A stretch of DNA of 64,000 nt from Kangiella profundi (GCF_002838765.1 NZ_CP025120.1:1860001-1924000); one strand, 5' to 3'; shown: positions 1 through 9,148, numbered from the stretch's first letter. Program-made: numbers and translations. The notes: a model not told the origin generated them from the sequence alone.

Positions 1-1061
1 CCTTTAGCGCCATAAATGCCCACGTAATTGGTGTATTCGTCAATCTGTTTACGGCTCAGCTGTGCGCCACCTGGTACTCTTAATGCTGCGACACGGCTTT
101 GCTCGTCGTTGGCAGGACCCGCGAACACTTTAAACTCTACGTCTTTAACCAGCTCATCAACTGTGACCAGTTCCATATCAGTACGTAGATCTGGCTTATC
201 CGAACCATAACGTTCCATCGCTTCGGCATAGCTCATACGAGGGAAAGTCGGTAGCTCAATATTTTTGAGCTCTTTAAATAAGTGACGGATAAGGCCTTCC
301 ATCAACTCCATCACTTCTTCCTGATCGAGGAACGAAGTTTCGATATCCAGCTGTGTGAACTCAGGCTGACGGTCAGCGCGTAAGTCTTCATCACGGAAGC
401 ATTTAACGATTTGGTAGTAACGATCAAAGCCAGACATCATCAACAACTGTTTAAACAGCTGTGGCGACTGCGGTAATGCGTAGAATGATCCTTTATGGAC
501 ACGGCTTGGAACTAGGTAGTCACGCGCACCTTCTGGTGTGGCTTTGGTCAAGATCGGTGTTTCTACATCTATGAAACCATGTTCATCCATGTAGCGGCGC
601 ATTGCACTGGTCACTTTGTGACGGAAGATTAGATTCTGCGCCATTTCAGGACGACGCAAATCAAGGTAACGGTATTTCAGGCGTTGTTCTTCGGAGGCTT
701 CCAGATTCTCATCAATTGGAATTGCTGGTGGTTGAGCCTTATTCAGGATGGTTAGCTCCTGCGCTAACACCTCAATCTCGCCAGTGGTCATGTTGCTGTT
801 GACCATTTCCTCAGGACGAGCACGCACCTGCCCTTTCACCTGAATCACAAACTCATTACGAAGCTGCTCTGCGGTAGCAAACAACTCTTTAAAGTCAGGA
901 TCAATCACTACCTGTATCAAACCGCTGCGGTCACGCACCTGAAGGAAAATGAGCCCTCCAAGATCACGACGGCGATGCACCCAGCCTGACAATGTAACCG
1001 ATTGATTTACTTCGTTTTTTGATAGTTCGCCACAGTAATGGCTTCGCATTTTGCTTGTCAT
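1..1061 (-). CDS. aspS: Aspartyl-tRNA synthetase, 5' part (C-terminus beyond window)
   Basis: Translating the minus strand gives the first ~353 residues of a bacterial-type class II aspartyl-tRNA synthetase, which charges tRNA-Asp in the cytoplasm. Visible parts are the N-terminal OB-fold anticodon domain ([14 protein letters not shown]), class II motif 1 ([12 protein letters not shown]), the [13 protein letters not shown] stretch, motif 2 ([21 protein letters not shown]) and the start of the bacterial GAD insertion. The frame is open to base 1, so about 40 percent of the usual ~590 residues is missing. ATG at 1061 is used; ATG at 1049 (MRSHYCGEL) matches the family N-terminus more closely and is equally possible. 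Neither has a strong ribosome binding site. Confidence 0.96.
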   Translation of the reverse strand, partial: MTSKMRSHYCGELSKNEVNQSVTLSGWVHRRRDLGGLIFLQVRDRSGLIQVVIDPDFKELFATAEQLRNEFVIQVKGQVRARPEEMVNSNMTTGEIEVLAQELTILNKAQPPAIPIDENLEASEEQRLKYRYLDLRRPEMAQNLIFRHKVTSAMRRYMDEHGFIDVETPILTKATPEGARDYLVPSRVHKGSFYALPQSPQLFKQLLMMSGFDRYYQIVKCFRDEDLRADRQPEFTQLDIETSFLDQEEVMELMEGLIRHLFKELKNIELPTFPRMSYAEAMERYGSDKPDLRTDMELVTVDELVKDVEFKVFAGPANDEQSRVAALRVPGGAQLSRKQIDEYTNYVGIYGAK

Positions 1062-1335
1062 AGGTATTTCTGCCTGAAACCTGAATTATTGAAGAAGGGA
1101 AAAACCCCGAAAAAACGCAGTATGGTACGCCACAGCTTGCCGAGTAGCAAGCTGGAAGCCCCTGAATTACTCAATTTTAACCCAGTTAGCGACATCTGAC
1201 TAAGGACTGGTCTGTCATAAAAGTTTCTAATCTCTGCCATGCCGCTGTCACTTTATGCTGAAAAAATAGACAACATGAAAAAGTACATACAAACAGCACC
1301 ATCATCACAAGTAAGTCATCCTGGAGTGAACACTT
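1062..1335. other. Divergent intergenic region aspS / OlsF-like gene
   Basis: These 274 bases separate two divergent starts and should hold both promoters. They contain a perfect 8-bp inverted repeat at 1133-1154 (CAGCTTGC, 6-base loop, GCAAGCTG). A 60-codon minus-strand frame (1058-1240) ends in an ATGA overlap with the aspS ATG but has no ribosome binding site. The plus-strand gene has GGAG about 9 bases before its ATG at 1336. No promoter could be assigned with confidence. Confidence 0.5.
1133..1154. repeat. Perfect 8-bp inverted repeat in the aspS leader
   Basis: CAGCTTGC and GCAAGCTG are separated by CGAGTA. In aspS mRNA orientation the hairpin lies about 75 bases before the start codon and is followed by a T-rich stretch (GCGTTTTTTCGGGG). 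It could be a weak attenuator or a fortuitous hairpin; there is no clean U-tract directly after the stem. Confidence 0.45.
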
Positions 1336-3033
1336 ATGATTGACAGCAAAAACCTGGTCGAACAATTGCTACCCCAACTGGACAAATCTCCGCGTATCAA
1401 GTCGGGGATATCAAACCTGATTGCTAAATTATTTCATCAACAGGAAATCAATCGCTTCATTGAGCAACACCAACACCTGTCCCACAGCGACTTCCTCGAA
1501 AAGGTTAATGAACACCTGGGACTAAGTTATTCCGTCAGTAATTCATCATTAGAAAATATCCCCGTGTCCGGGCGCGTGGTGATCATTGCCAACCACCCGT
1601 TGGGCTCATTGGACGGGCTCGCGTTACTCGCTTTAGTACATTCGGTTCGCAAGGATGTGAAAATCGTGGTTAACGAACTGTTAGGTTCAATGATACCACT
1701 GCGCCCCTTCTTCTTAGGCGTCAACAACCTTACCGGCCAGAACAGCCGAAACAAAATCCAACAGATTCACCAGGCTCTGGACGATGAGCAGGCAGTAATT
1801 TTCTTTCCGGCGGGTGAAGTTTCGCGCCTTTCATTCAAAGGTGTGCGCGATGGTAAGTGGCACTCTGGCTTTCTGCGCATAGCAAAGCATGCAAAAGCAC
1901 CAGTTCTACCCGTTCATGTAGGTGGCAAAAATTCCAAGTTCTTTTACGGTTTGTCGCTGATAGCCAAACCGGTCAGTGCTCTGCTGCTGGTTCGTGAAAT
2001 GTTCAAAAATGTCTCGCTGACGCTACCCATCAAAGTTGGCAAGCTGATTCCTTATGCCTCATTCAGTGGCATGTCACCTGCCAGTAAGGATAGTATTTTG
2101 CGGTTCAAGGAACATCTTTATGGATTGAAAAAAAACAAAAGCGAACTGTTTGAGACAGAACAATCAATCGCGCACCCAGAGAAGAAACAGCTCCTTAAAG
2201 AAGAACTCAACCGGTGTCGTCTGATTGGCCAGACTCACGATAATAAAAAAATATATCTGCTTGAAAATACTATCGATTCAGTATTATTGCGTGAAATTGG
2301 CAGGCTCAGAGAAGTCGCTTTCCGTGCAGTTGGCGAAGGCACGGGAAATCGTCGTGATATCGATAAATTTGATTATTACTACAAGCACATCGTGCTGTGG
2401 GATGAGCAGGATTTAGAAATTGTCGGAAGCTATCGAATCGCTGATATCAACCAGTTCGAAGAAGATCAGGAGCTTTATTCTGAAACCTTGTTTGGTTACG
2501 AAGATCAACTGCGACAGAAGTTTCCAATGGCCATGGAGCTTGGTAGAAGCTTTGTACAACCCCGCTACTGGGGCAAACGAAGTCTCGATTATTTGTGGTT
2601 TGGCATTGGCGCCTATTTACGTGAGAACCCTCATGTGCGATATCTTTTTGGCCCAATTAGCCTGAGCAATGATTATCCGACTCCCGCCAAAGATCTGATC
2701 CTCTATTTTTATCAGAAATTTTATGGTGCACCATTATTGTTGGCGCGCTCCTTTAATGCCTACCGCATTAAGCCAGTCCAGAAAGCAAAACTAGAAAAGC
2801 TGTTTAATCATCTAGACGAAAAGGAGTCCTTCACGGTTTTAAAAGCAGAACTGGCAAAACTAGGATGCAGTGTACCAACACTCTTTAAGCAGTACAGTGA
2901 CCTTTGTATTGATGGCGGGGTCGAGTTTCATGACTTTGGTTCAGACCCTGCTTTTGGAGACTGTATTGATAGTGTGGTCTGGATTGACTTGCTTAAATTG
3001 AAAGATAAGAAACGTAGACGCTATATTGATTAA
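1336..3033 (+). CDS. olsF: OlsF-like bifunctional acyltransferase (PlsC-like + GNAT-like N-acyltransferase)
   Basis: This 565-residue protein has two acyltransferase halves. Residues ~50-260 carry a lysophospholipid acyltransferase domain with the NHPLGSLDG motif (NHx4D type) and the later FPAGEVSR motif. Residues ~290-500 resemble the hemolysin-like/OlsB N-acyltransferase fold (VAFRAVGEGTG, MELGRSFVQPRYW). OlsF proteins with this order make ornithine lipids: the C-terminal half N-acylates ornithine and the N-terminal half O-acylates lyso-ornithine lipid at the inner membrane. That function is inferred here from architecture. The gene stands alone; GGAG precedes the ATG and a hairpin follows. 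The alternative is a phospholipid acyltransferase fused to an unassigned GNAT domain. Confidence 0.72.
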   Translation: MIDSKNLVEQLLPQLDKSPRIKSGISNLIAKLFHQQEINRFIEQHQHLSHSDFLEKVNEHLGLSYSVSNSSLENIPVSGRVVIIANHPLGSLDGLALLALVHSVRKDVKIVVNELLGSMIPLRPFFLGVNNLTGQNSRNKIQQIHQALDDEQAVIFFPAGEVSRLSFKGVRDGKWHSGFLRIAKHAKAPVLPVHVGGKNSKFFYGLSLIAKPVSALLLVREMFKNVSLTLPIKVGKLIPYASFSGMSPASKDSILRFKEHLYGLKKNKSELFETEQSIAHPEKKQLLKEELNRCRLIGQTHDNKKIYLLENTIDSVLLREIGRLREVAFRAVGEGTGNRRDIDKFDYYYKHIVLWDEQDLEIVGSYRIADINQFEEDQELYSETLFGYEDQLRQKFPMAMELGRSFVQPRYWGKRSLDYLWFGIGAYLRENPHVRYLFGPISLSNDYPTPAKDLILYFYQKFYGAPLLLARSFNAYRIKPVQKAKLEKLFNHLDEKESFTVLKAELAKLGCSVPTLFKQYSDLCIDGGVEFHDFGSDPAFGDCIDSVVWIDLLKLKDKKRRRYID

Positions 3034-3065
3034 TCCAGTTCGCTTAGTTCAGTAACCCAGCTCTT

Positions 3066-3092
3066 CCTGCTGCTATTTAAGCAGCAGGTTTT
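3066..3092 (+). terminator. Terminator of the OlsF-like gene
   Basis: CCTGCTGC, a 7-base loop TATTTAA and GCAGCAGG are followed by TTTTC on the plus strand. The 8-bp stem overlaps the last codons of the convergent dapE paralog, whose stop is at 3073-3075. The T-run is short. Confidence 0.65.
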
Positions 3093-4272
3093 CTAATAGT
3101 TTGAAGTACAACTGACGCAACTGATCAAGCTCTGCAATACAGACTCTTTCGTTGGCCTGATGAATGGTTTTATTACTGGGTCCGAGCTCTATGACCTGCC
3201 TGGCAATTTGCTTAATAAAACGACCATCGGAAATGCCACCACCAGTGGTTAGTTTAGGTTTCACTCCACACTGCTTTTGAATCACTGACTGAACACATTT
3301 TCGCAATGAACCTCGCTTGGTTAGATATGGCTCAGCTTCATGATCCCACTCAATATCCGCTTTCAATCCATACTTGATAATTTTCTTTTCAACATAAGCT
3401 TTAATTCTCGAAAAACTGTTTCTGGGCGAATAGCGAAAATTAAACCATAGAGCCAAATCCGTAGGCGTCACATTCATGGCACCACTTTCCGAATGCACTT
3501 TGACCAACTGACAACTGGTTGATGGAAAATAGCGACTGGGCATATCCCAACGCTTGCTGGAAAGCTTATGAATCAAACGAGAGGATTTATGAATCGGGTT
3601 GATCAATTGCTCTGGATAGCCAACATGTCCTTGTTTTCCGTGCAGGGTGATTTTGCAATTTATTGAACCTCGACGTCCGATCCGAATCGCATCCCCCAGC
3701 AGTTTCTCAGTAGTTGGTTCGCCAACAATCGCACAGTCTATCAACTCATTGCGGGCCAGTAAGTTATCAACAATATGCTTGGTTCCTTCAAGGGCGATAC
3801 CTTCTTCGTCACTTGTCAGCATAAAGCCAATGGAGCCCTGATGTTCTGGGTACAGCGCAACAAACTGCTCAACAGCCATCACCATGGCGGCCAGACTACC
3901 TTTCATATCAGACGCACCTCGACCATACAAAAAGCCGTCATTTATAACCGGAATAAATGCTGGAGTCTCCCACTTGGCATTTTGCCCTGGTGGAACCACA
4001 TCGGTATGCCCTGCAAATACCACCACCGGATGGCCATCGCCTTTTTTTGCCCAGAGATTCGATACCTGGTTCTTGTTCATGAACTCCAACTTGAAACCAA
4101 TAGCCTGCAAGCGCTCACCAATCAGATCACAACATCCTTGATCAGAAGGAGTAATCGATGGCTTACGAATAAGATTTTGCGCTAGCTCCAGCATGATGGA
4201 CTGGTAATTGAGTTCGATCTTACTGTGTTCATTGGTCACTGGATCTTTTATAACTGTTGCTTGCTTTAGCAT
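3073..4272 (-). CDS. DapE-like M20 succinyl-diaminopimelate desuccinylase paralog
   Basis: This 399-residue M20 dinuclear zinc peptidase is clearly related to DapE, which hydrolyses N-succinyl-LL-diaminopimelate in lysine and peptidoglycan precursor synthesis. Metal and catalytic residues are present: H89-T-D91 in [10 protein letters not shown]122 in [10 protein letters not shown]156-E157 in TSDEEG, and NKTIHQANE near the C-terminus. It differs from the operonic dapE at 54243-55388 by a 26-residue N-terminal extension and by TTGGGISDGRF in place of [10 protein letters not shown], a one-residue insertion in a substrate-binding loop. AGAGGTG six bases before ATG 4272 supports the long start over Met27. 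It follows the S8 peptidase terminator and so has its own transcript. It may be a second desuccinylase or act on a different N-acyl substrate. Confidence 0.85.
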   Translation of the reverse strand: MLKQATVIKDPVTNEHSKIELNYQSIMLELAQNLIRKPSITPSDQGCCDLIGERLQAIGFKLEFMNKNQVSNLWAKKGDGHPVVVFAGHTDVVPPGQNAKWETPAFIPVINDGFLYGRGASDMKGSLAAMVMAVEQFVALYPEHQGSIGFMLTSDEEGIALEGTKHIVDNLLARNELIDCAIVGEPTTEKLLGDAIRIGRRGSINCKITLHGKQGHVGYPEQLINPIHKSSRLIHKLSSKRWDMPSRYFPSTSCQLVKVHSESGAMNVTPTDLALWFNFRYSPRNSFSRIKAYVEKKIIKYGLKADIEWDHEAEPYLTKRGSLRKCVQSVIQKQCGVKPKLTTGGGISDGRFIKQIARQVIELGPSNKTIHQANERVCIAELDQLRQLYFKLLENLLLK

Positions 4273-4391
4273 AATTCACCTCTTTTTTATCACTCCCATT
4301 TTTATCCTATGAAGTTGACAGGATGGGGTCATTTTTATGAACTATTTGCTAATCCAAGTTTGCTGTTAATATTCGTAGGGCAAATCGGGCT

Positions 4392-4420
4392 AAAAAAAAC
4401 GGCAACCTGACGGGTTGCCG
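4392..4420 (-). terminator. Rho-independent terminator of the S8 peptidase gene
   Basis: On the minus strand CGGCAACC, a 5-base loop and GGTTGCCG run directly into eight T residues. It lies 20-48 bases past the peptidase stop codon. The stem and U-tract are textbook quality. Confidence 0.92.
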
Positions 4421-4439
4421 CTTGCAAAGGTAAATACTC

Positions 4440-6869
4440 TTAATCACAAGGTTTTTCATCAAGTCTACGATCATGGAATACCCAGGACACTCGACCCATT
4501 TCCTGCTCATCATAGATTTGACGAATTGCTAACTTATTTCCTTCTTCAACGTTCTTTTTAACCCCTTTGATAATAAAGTGGCAACGATAGCGGCCACGTT
4601 GGTTCAATCTCACCTCAGGGATCAATAATCGCGGAATAGATGGCAATAACATCCGTACCACTTTTTTCTCACGATCAATCTCATACTTTAACTGACGACC
4701 TTCAAGGAATGCTTTTCCAAGCTCCATAGGCACTTCCAGCCACACTTGGTTACCTTTTGCTAATGACTGCAAAATCTCCAGGTTAAAAATGCGTGCTTTA
4801 TCCGGAGCTCCTGCAATCATAAACGGTAATACCTCTGGATCAGCTCCTACTGACGGATCAAGATCGACAACGTTAAAGTTCCGCCAGGTCACATTGTTGT
4901 GGTTACGAATAAAGTCACGGAAACCATTCCAGTCGGTCGCAGGTGGCAATGGTGGTGCAGGATCTTGTGCGTGTTCCAGAATGCCCACGTAACAATAATG
5001 GCCTGTGGCCGGGATATCAGCACTTGCCCAGGTTAATGGGTCGGCTACACGAAGTACGTCACCTGCAGGTACATTTATCGGACTGGTAGTTCCTATAAGG
5101 TTCCACATGTCTGGCGTTACAAGCGTTGATACTTCACTCCAGTAGATGGTCGCAGTGACATTATTTGCATCCCCTCCACCACGATTTTTCATTCTGACGT
5201 AAATGAAATTATCCTGACCACTTTCCACTTCGTAGCCAAGAGTATTACTGTTTTCATTACCGCTACCCTGACCAAAACTGGCGTTAGGATCAGCTACCGT
5301 TGCTTTACGGGTAATAATATCAGGACTTGCGCTGATACCTCCTGCAAAAGGTATTGAGCCATCATCTGTCACCGCATCACGTACATACACATCCGGCACA
5401 ATGCCTAACGTATTCTCAATAATGCCTCTCAGGTCGGGCATCACTCCGATATTACCTGGCGTGACAACGCCCTGTGGAGTATTGGTTGCCGGGTCCGAAA
5501 GAAGAGCACGCATCTGCAAAGGTGACAGTCGAGTTCCACTATTAGCCTCATACATACCCTGCAAAACGACTGCCGCACCAGCGACAATTGGCGAAGCACT
5601 ACTAGTCCCATTGAAAGCATTGGTATAGGTTTTATCATTATCACCACCACCATCATCCAACGCACCATAGCCGCAGGTTGTTACATTTTGCCCCCAGGCA
5701 AAACAATCCACGCGTGTACCAAAGCTGGAAAAGTTTAACCGCTCATGTGGCACTGCCGAAGAAGCAGCGCCAACAATAATGGCTCCAGACTCTCTAAAAT
5801 CTGGACTGGTGCGATTCAAAATATTATCGCCACTACCGTTAGTATAAGTATCGAGGTTATTGCTACCATTACCGGCGGCCTCCACCACGATGACACCTGT
5901 TGCAGTCGCCAAACGAATCGCATCAAAGTCTGCATCATCAACCTCTGTTGCGATAGCACCACCCCGCTGAACCTCAAGCAGTAACACATCCCCAGCATCC
6001 ATACTAGGTAAAGCCCCAATGATCGCATCAGCAACGTGTAGCGCGGTGCTGGTTGCGTCATCATAGTGACTGGTTACATTAACCGAGGTGCAGGATGGGG
6101 CTATTCCAACTACCCCCAGTGCGTTGTCTTCAGCAACAACTTCTCCCAATACCGCAGTCCCGTGGTTACCTACATAACCACCAATTCCATCTCTATTATC
6201 ACCGTACAGTAATGTTGGCAACTTAACGGCATAATCTTCATGGGCTAAAAACCACCCCTGCTCTAAATCAACGAACCCAACACCCGCTCCTTCACCATTT
6301 GCCTGTGTCCATGCCCAGCGTGCATCAATACCATCTGGTGCAGCATCCTGATAATTCTGGGTACCGTTGTATGGGTCGTCGGAAGCATCAACCAATGGGT
6401 CGCTGACCGAAAGCTCACGATAAGCCAAATCAACTTCCGGCAATTCATTGAGCCTGCCAATTAATTCTCTGACAAGCTCTGGTTGGTCACGTAGATCCAG
6501 TCGCCAATATTGAGTCAGACTGTTAATCGGAGGTAGTTCAGATTTCATTGCAGCCTTTTCCATCTCTAGAATTCGACTGCGCTTGGTACCTTTAATCACT
6601 GGCACACTACTTTCCAGATTATAACTGTCCAATATTTTCAAAAGTCCCTTGGCATTGTGACTTTTGGCAAACTTCATCAAGTCGCATTGGCTGTCGTCAG
6701 CGACTGCAAAATCTTTAGATAATCGGACGATGACAAAGCCACTAAAAGATTCTTCACGTGGCTTACCAGTATCTTTTGGGTTTAACACAACGTCCTTGAT
6801 TGTGAACGTTCGGGGGTACTTAATATCGAGTCTATTTAGACGTGAGGGTAAATTGATAGGATTTTCCAT
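4440..6869 (-). CDS. S8 (subtilisin-like) serine peptidase, no signal peptide
   Basis: This 809-residue protein has a subtilase domain with the catalytic triad at about D201 (GFVDLEQGW), H236 (GNHGTAVLGE) and S423 (NGTSSASPIVAG), and oxyanion Asn334 (EAAGNGSN). About 160 residues precede it and contain an inhibitor-like segment (FVIVRLSKDFAV). About 330 residues follow and include a beta-rich stretch (NNVTATIYWSEV). The start at 6869 is chosen over one 13 codons upstream because AGGGAG lies seven bases before it. No hydrophobic signal peptide is present at either start, which is unusual for a protease of this size. Either an atypical export route or an intracellular role is possible; the substrate cannot be told from sequence. 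A strong terminator follows. Confidence 0.88.
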   Translation of the reverse strand: MENPINLPSRLNRLDIKYPRTFTIKDVVLNPKDTGKPREESFSGFVIVRLSKDFAVADDSQCDLMKFAKSHNAKGLLKILDSYNLESSVPVIKGTKRSRILEMEKAAMKSELPPINSLTQYWRLDLRDQPELVRELIGRLNELPEVDLAYRELSVSDPLVDASDDPYNGTQNYQDAAPDGIDARWAWTQANGEGAGVGFVDLEQGWFLAHEDYAVKLPTLLYGDNRDGIGGYVGNHGTAVLGEVVAEDNALGVVGIAPSCTSVNVTSHYDDATSTALHVADAIIGALPSMDAGDVLLLEVQRGGAIATEVDDADFDAIRLATATGVIVVEAAGNGSNNLDTYTNGSGDNILNRTSPDFRESGAIIVGAASSAVPHERLNFSSFGTRVDCFAWGQNVTTCGYGALDDGGGDNDKTYTNAFNGTSSASPIVAGAAVVLQGMYEANSGTRLSPLQMRALLSDPATNTPQGVVTPGNIGVMPDLRGIIENTLGIVPDVYVRDAVTDDGSIPFAGGISASPDIITRKATVADPNASFGQGSGNENSNTLGYEVESGQDNFIYVRMKNRGGGDANNVTATIYWSEVSTLVTPDMWNLIGTTSPINVPAGDVLRVADPLTWASADIPATGHYCYVGILEHAQDPAPPLPPATDWNGFRDFIRNHNNVTWRNFNVVDLDPSVGADPEVLPFMIAGAPDKARIFNLEILQSLAKGNQVWLEVPMELGKAFLEGRQLKYEIDREKKVVRMLLPSIPRLLIPEVRLNQRGRYRCHFIIKGVKKNVEEGNKLAIRQIYDEQEMGRVSWVFHDRRLDEKPCD

Positions 6870-7196
6870 AATACTTCTCCCTAATTTGTATGAACTCCAT
6901 CGGCTCAATGGCTAATTCCTATAGCATTTACATGAGCTAGCCTTTCACTATATTCTTCATTTTTGCAAAAAATCAAATGCCACAAACTCAGTATCAACAA
7001 CTTAACGAACACCCAATTAAAATATTACATTTCAATATCCGAATTAATGCAAAAACGCATTGAAATCATAATCTTACAAGTCATTCCTGCATTAAAATCA
7101 TGACGTATTGATACTCTAAAAAAACCATTAACACTATGGAAACTTTCCCTTCAAACTGACTTCCGTTACATTATGAAAAAACTTTGGAGTCTCACA
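6870..7196. other. Divergent AT-rich intergenic region, S8 peptidase / amidohydrolase
   Basis: No gene is visible in these 327 bases. They are AT-rich and should hold both divergent promoters. ATTTCAAT (about 7029-7036) and ATTGAAAT (about 7058-7065) form an inverted repeat, with AATGC / GCATT nested inside. A TTGATA hexamer at 7108-7113 could be a -35 element for the amidohydrolase, but no good -10 element lies at the right distance. The repeat is a possible operator, which is speculative. Confidence 0.4.
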
Positions 7197-8831
7197 GTGA
7201 AAAAAATCATTCTTACCATTTGCCTTGCCCTGTTATCTCTTCAAGCTAAGGCTTTGCCAACACTTATCCATAACGTTAAGGGCTATACCTTTGCTGATGG
7301 CGAGCTGATCGAGTTCGACAGCCTGTTATTCGAAAACGATACGGTTATCGCTTACGGCTCTCACGATGAGCTAGCAAAGCAGGCAAAGGCCAGCATCTCG
7401 ATTGATGGGAAAGGTGCAACACTGTTGCCCGGTCTCACCGATGCCCACGGTCATGTGCTAGGGCTTGGTCTGAATTTAATGCGTGTTGATTTGCGCGGTA
7501 TTGATTCACTAAAGCAAACTCTGCAAACCATCGAAGAATATGCCAAAGCCAATTCCGAATTACGCTGGATTCAGGGGCGTGGCTGGAATCAGGTGCTTTG
7601 GGCCAAAAAAGAATTCCCGACCAAGCAAATGCTGGATCGCTTTATCAGTGACCGTCCAGTGTGGCTAAGCCGTATTGATGGTCATGCGGGTTGGGCAAAC
7701 AGCAGAGCGTTAGAACTTGCTGGCATTACTAAAGACACTACTGATCCTGCCGGTGGCAAAATCATTCGGGATGAACAAGGTGAACCAACAGGCGTTTTGA
7801 TTGATGCAGCTATGGACCTGGTGGAAAGCCAAATTCCAGAGCTTAATCAGATGGAACGACGCACAGCACTGGAGCTTGCTTTTGATCACATGCTCAAACT
7901 CGGCATCACCTCCGTACACGATGCAGGTGTTGATTTTGACACCTATAAACTGATGCTGGAAATGGCAAAGCAACAGCAAATTCCAGTTCGCCTATACGGC
8001 ATGCTAAGCGGCAGCGACCCTCGCCTTGAAACCATGCTGAAATTGGGCAAGATTGAACTTCCTTATTTAAAATTCCGCTCAGTTAAACTATACAGCGACG
8101 GTGCTCTTGGTAGTCGTGGTGCCGCTCTGCTAGCACCCTATTCCGATGATCCCGATAACAAAGGATTATTACTAACCACAGAAAAAAAGCTTTCTGAAGA
8201 TTTGAAGCTGATTACAGAATACGGTTTTCAGGCCAACGTGCATGCCATTGGCGATGCAGCAAATCGTTTAGTGCTGGATGCTTTCGCTAAGCTACCTGAA
8301 GAGCAATCTGCTGATGTGCTACGCCATCGTATTGAACATGCTCAGGTAGTTTCACTCGAAGATATTCCACGCTTTGCTGAATTAAATATTATCGCTTCTA
8401 TGCAGCCTACTCATGCCACCAGTGATATGAATATGGCCGGTGACCGTCTTGGAGATGAAAGATTAAAAGGTGCCTATGCATGGCGCAAGATGCGCGAACA
8501 TAATGTGCTGATTGCAGCGGGTTCAGACTTCCCGGTTGAGCTGGCCAACCCTTTCTTAGGTATTCACGCAGCCGTGACTCGTCAGAACAGCGATAATCAA
8601 CCTGAGGGCGGCTGGCTACCTGGAGAAAAACTCAATCGAGCTGAAACCCTCAAAGCCTTTACTATTGATGCAGCCTATTCTGGCTTCTGGGAAAATGACA
8701 TTGGCAGTCTTGAAGCAGGAAAGAAAGCAGATTTTATTATTGTTGATAAGGATATTTTTAGTGTTGAAGCTGTACAGCTTGATGATGTGCAGGTTCTGCA
8801 AACCTGGGTTGGCGGTAAACGCCTCAACTAA
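7197..8831 (+). CDS. Exported amidohydrolase, YtcJ/amidohydrolase-3 family
   Basis: From GTG 7197 this gives 544 residues with an N-terminal signal peptide (KKIILTICLALLSLQAKA). GGAG seven bases upstream of the GTG favours it over ATG 7173, which lacks a ribosome binding site and would place a charged extension before the signal peptide. The metal-dependent TIM-barrel hydrolase shows GLTDAHGHVLG (HxH motif), RWIQGRGWNQ, SVHDAGVD, VHAIGDAAN, RHRIEHAQ and AAGSDFPVE. These are hallmarks of the YtcJ-like group, whose characterised members hydrolyse N-acyl or amide substrates. Substrate is unknown. The protein is probably periplasmic. It converges on a small lipoprotein gene, with a shared hairpin between. 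Confidence 0.85.
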   Translation: MKKIILTICLALLSLQAKALPTLIHNVKGYTFADGELIEFDSLLFENDTVIAYGSHDELAKQAKASISIDGKGATLLPGLTDAHGHVLGLGLNLMRVDLRGIDSLKQTLQTIEEYAKANSELRWIQGRGWNQVLWAKKEFPTKQMLDRFISDRPVWLSRIDGHAGWANSRALELAGITKDTTDPAGGKIIRDEQGEPTGVLIDAAMDLVESQIPELNQMERRTALELAFDHMLKLGITSVHDAGVDFDTYKLMLEMAKQQQIPVRLYGMLSGSDPRLETMLKLGKIELPYLKFRSVKLYSDGALGSRGAALLAPYSDDPDNKGLLLTTEKKLSEDLKLITEYGFQANVHAIGDAANRLVLDAFAKLPEEQSADVLRHRIEHAQVVSLEDIPRFAELNIIASMQPTHATSDMNMAGDRLGDERLKGAYAWRKMREHNVLIAAGSDFPVELANPFLGIHAAVTRQNSDNQPEGGWLPGEKLNRAETLKAFTIDAAYSGFWENDIGSLEAGKKADFIIVDKDIFSVEAVQLDDVQVLQTWVGGKRLN

Positions 8832-8858
8832 ATAATAAATTTGCGTAAAATAACACCT

Positions 8859-8883
8859 TGCGTGAGCAGGAAGCTCACGCAAT
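8859..8883. terminator. Hairpin between convergent genes, probable bidirectional terminator
   Basis: TTGCGTGAGC, loop AGGAA and GCTCACGCAA form a perfect 10-bp stem between the ends of the amidohydrolase (8831) and lipoprotein (8909) genes. The downstream T-content is modest on both strands, so termination is likely but not certain. Confidence 0.65.
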
Positions 8884-8908
8884 TGATATTTAACCAAGCC
8901 AGAAATGT

Positions 8909-9148
8909 TTAATTACTGGCTAACTCACTCTTCTTAACGCGTTTCTTTGGATAGTTAATCCAAACAGTATCCACATTAGCATTGCCTTCGCGCGCAGCCT
9001 TTTCAACCAGATACACCCTCTCCCAGTCGATAACATAGACATACTCATCATCATCGGAAGATGCAGCGTAGCGAGAAGAGGTAGAATTGCACCCTGTAGC
9101 CAATACTGCAAAAGCAGTCGCGGCTAGAGCTAAAGGTAGTATTTTCAT
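8909..9148 (-). CDS. Small hypothetical lipoprotein
   Basis: This 79-residue protein has a lipoprotein signal peptide, MKILPLALAATAFAVLATGC, with lipobox LATGC. After the Cys comes a short Ser/Asp-rich linker, then YVYVIDWERVYLVEKAAREG and VDTVWINYPKKRVKK. ATG 9148 is chosen because GGAGG lies five bases upstream; an in-frame TTG four codons earlier lies on the far side of that site. It should be anchored in a cell-envelope membrane. I do not recognise a family. It is divergent from proS, and its C-terminus is basic. Confidence 0.72.
   Translation of the reverse strand: MKILPLALAATAFAVLATGCNSTSSRYAASSDDDEYVYVIDWERVYLVEKAAREGNANVDTVWINYPKKRVKKSELASN

Noticed and set aside
3775-4185. 136-codon plus-strand frame inside the dapE paralog
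   Set aside because: Antisense to a protein with all M20 zinc ligands; no independent evidence.
4315-4345. TTGACA followed by an AT-rich segment on the plus strand
   Set aside because: A consensus -35 hexamer by chance; no plus-strand gene follows, as both adjacent genes are on the minus strand.
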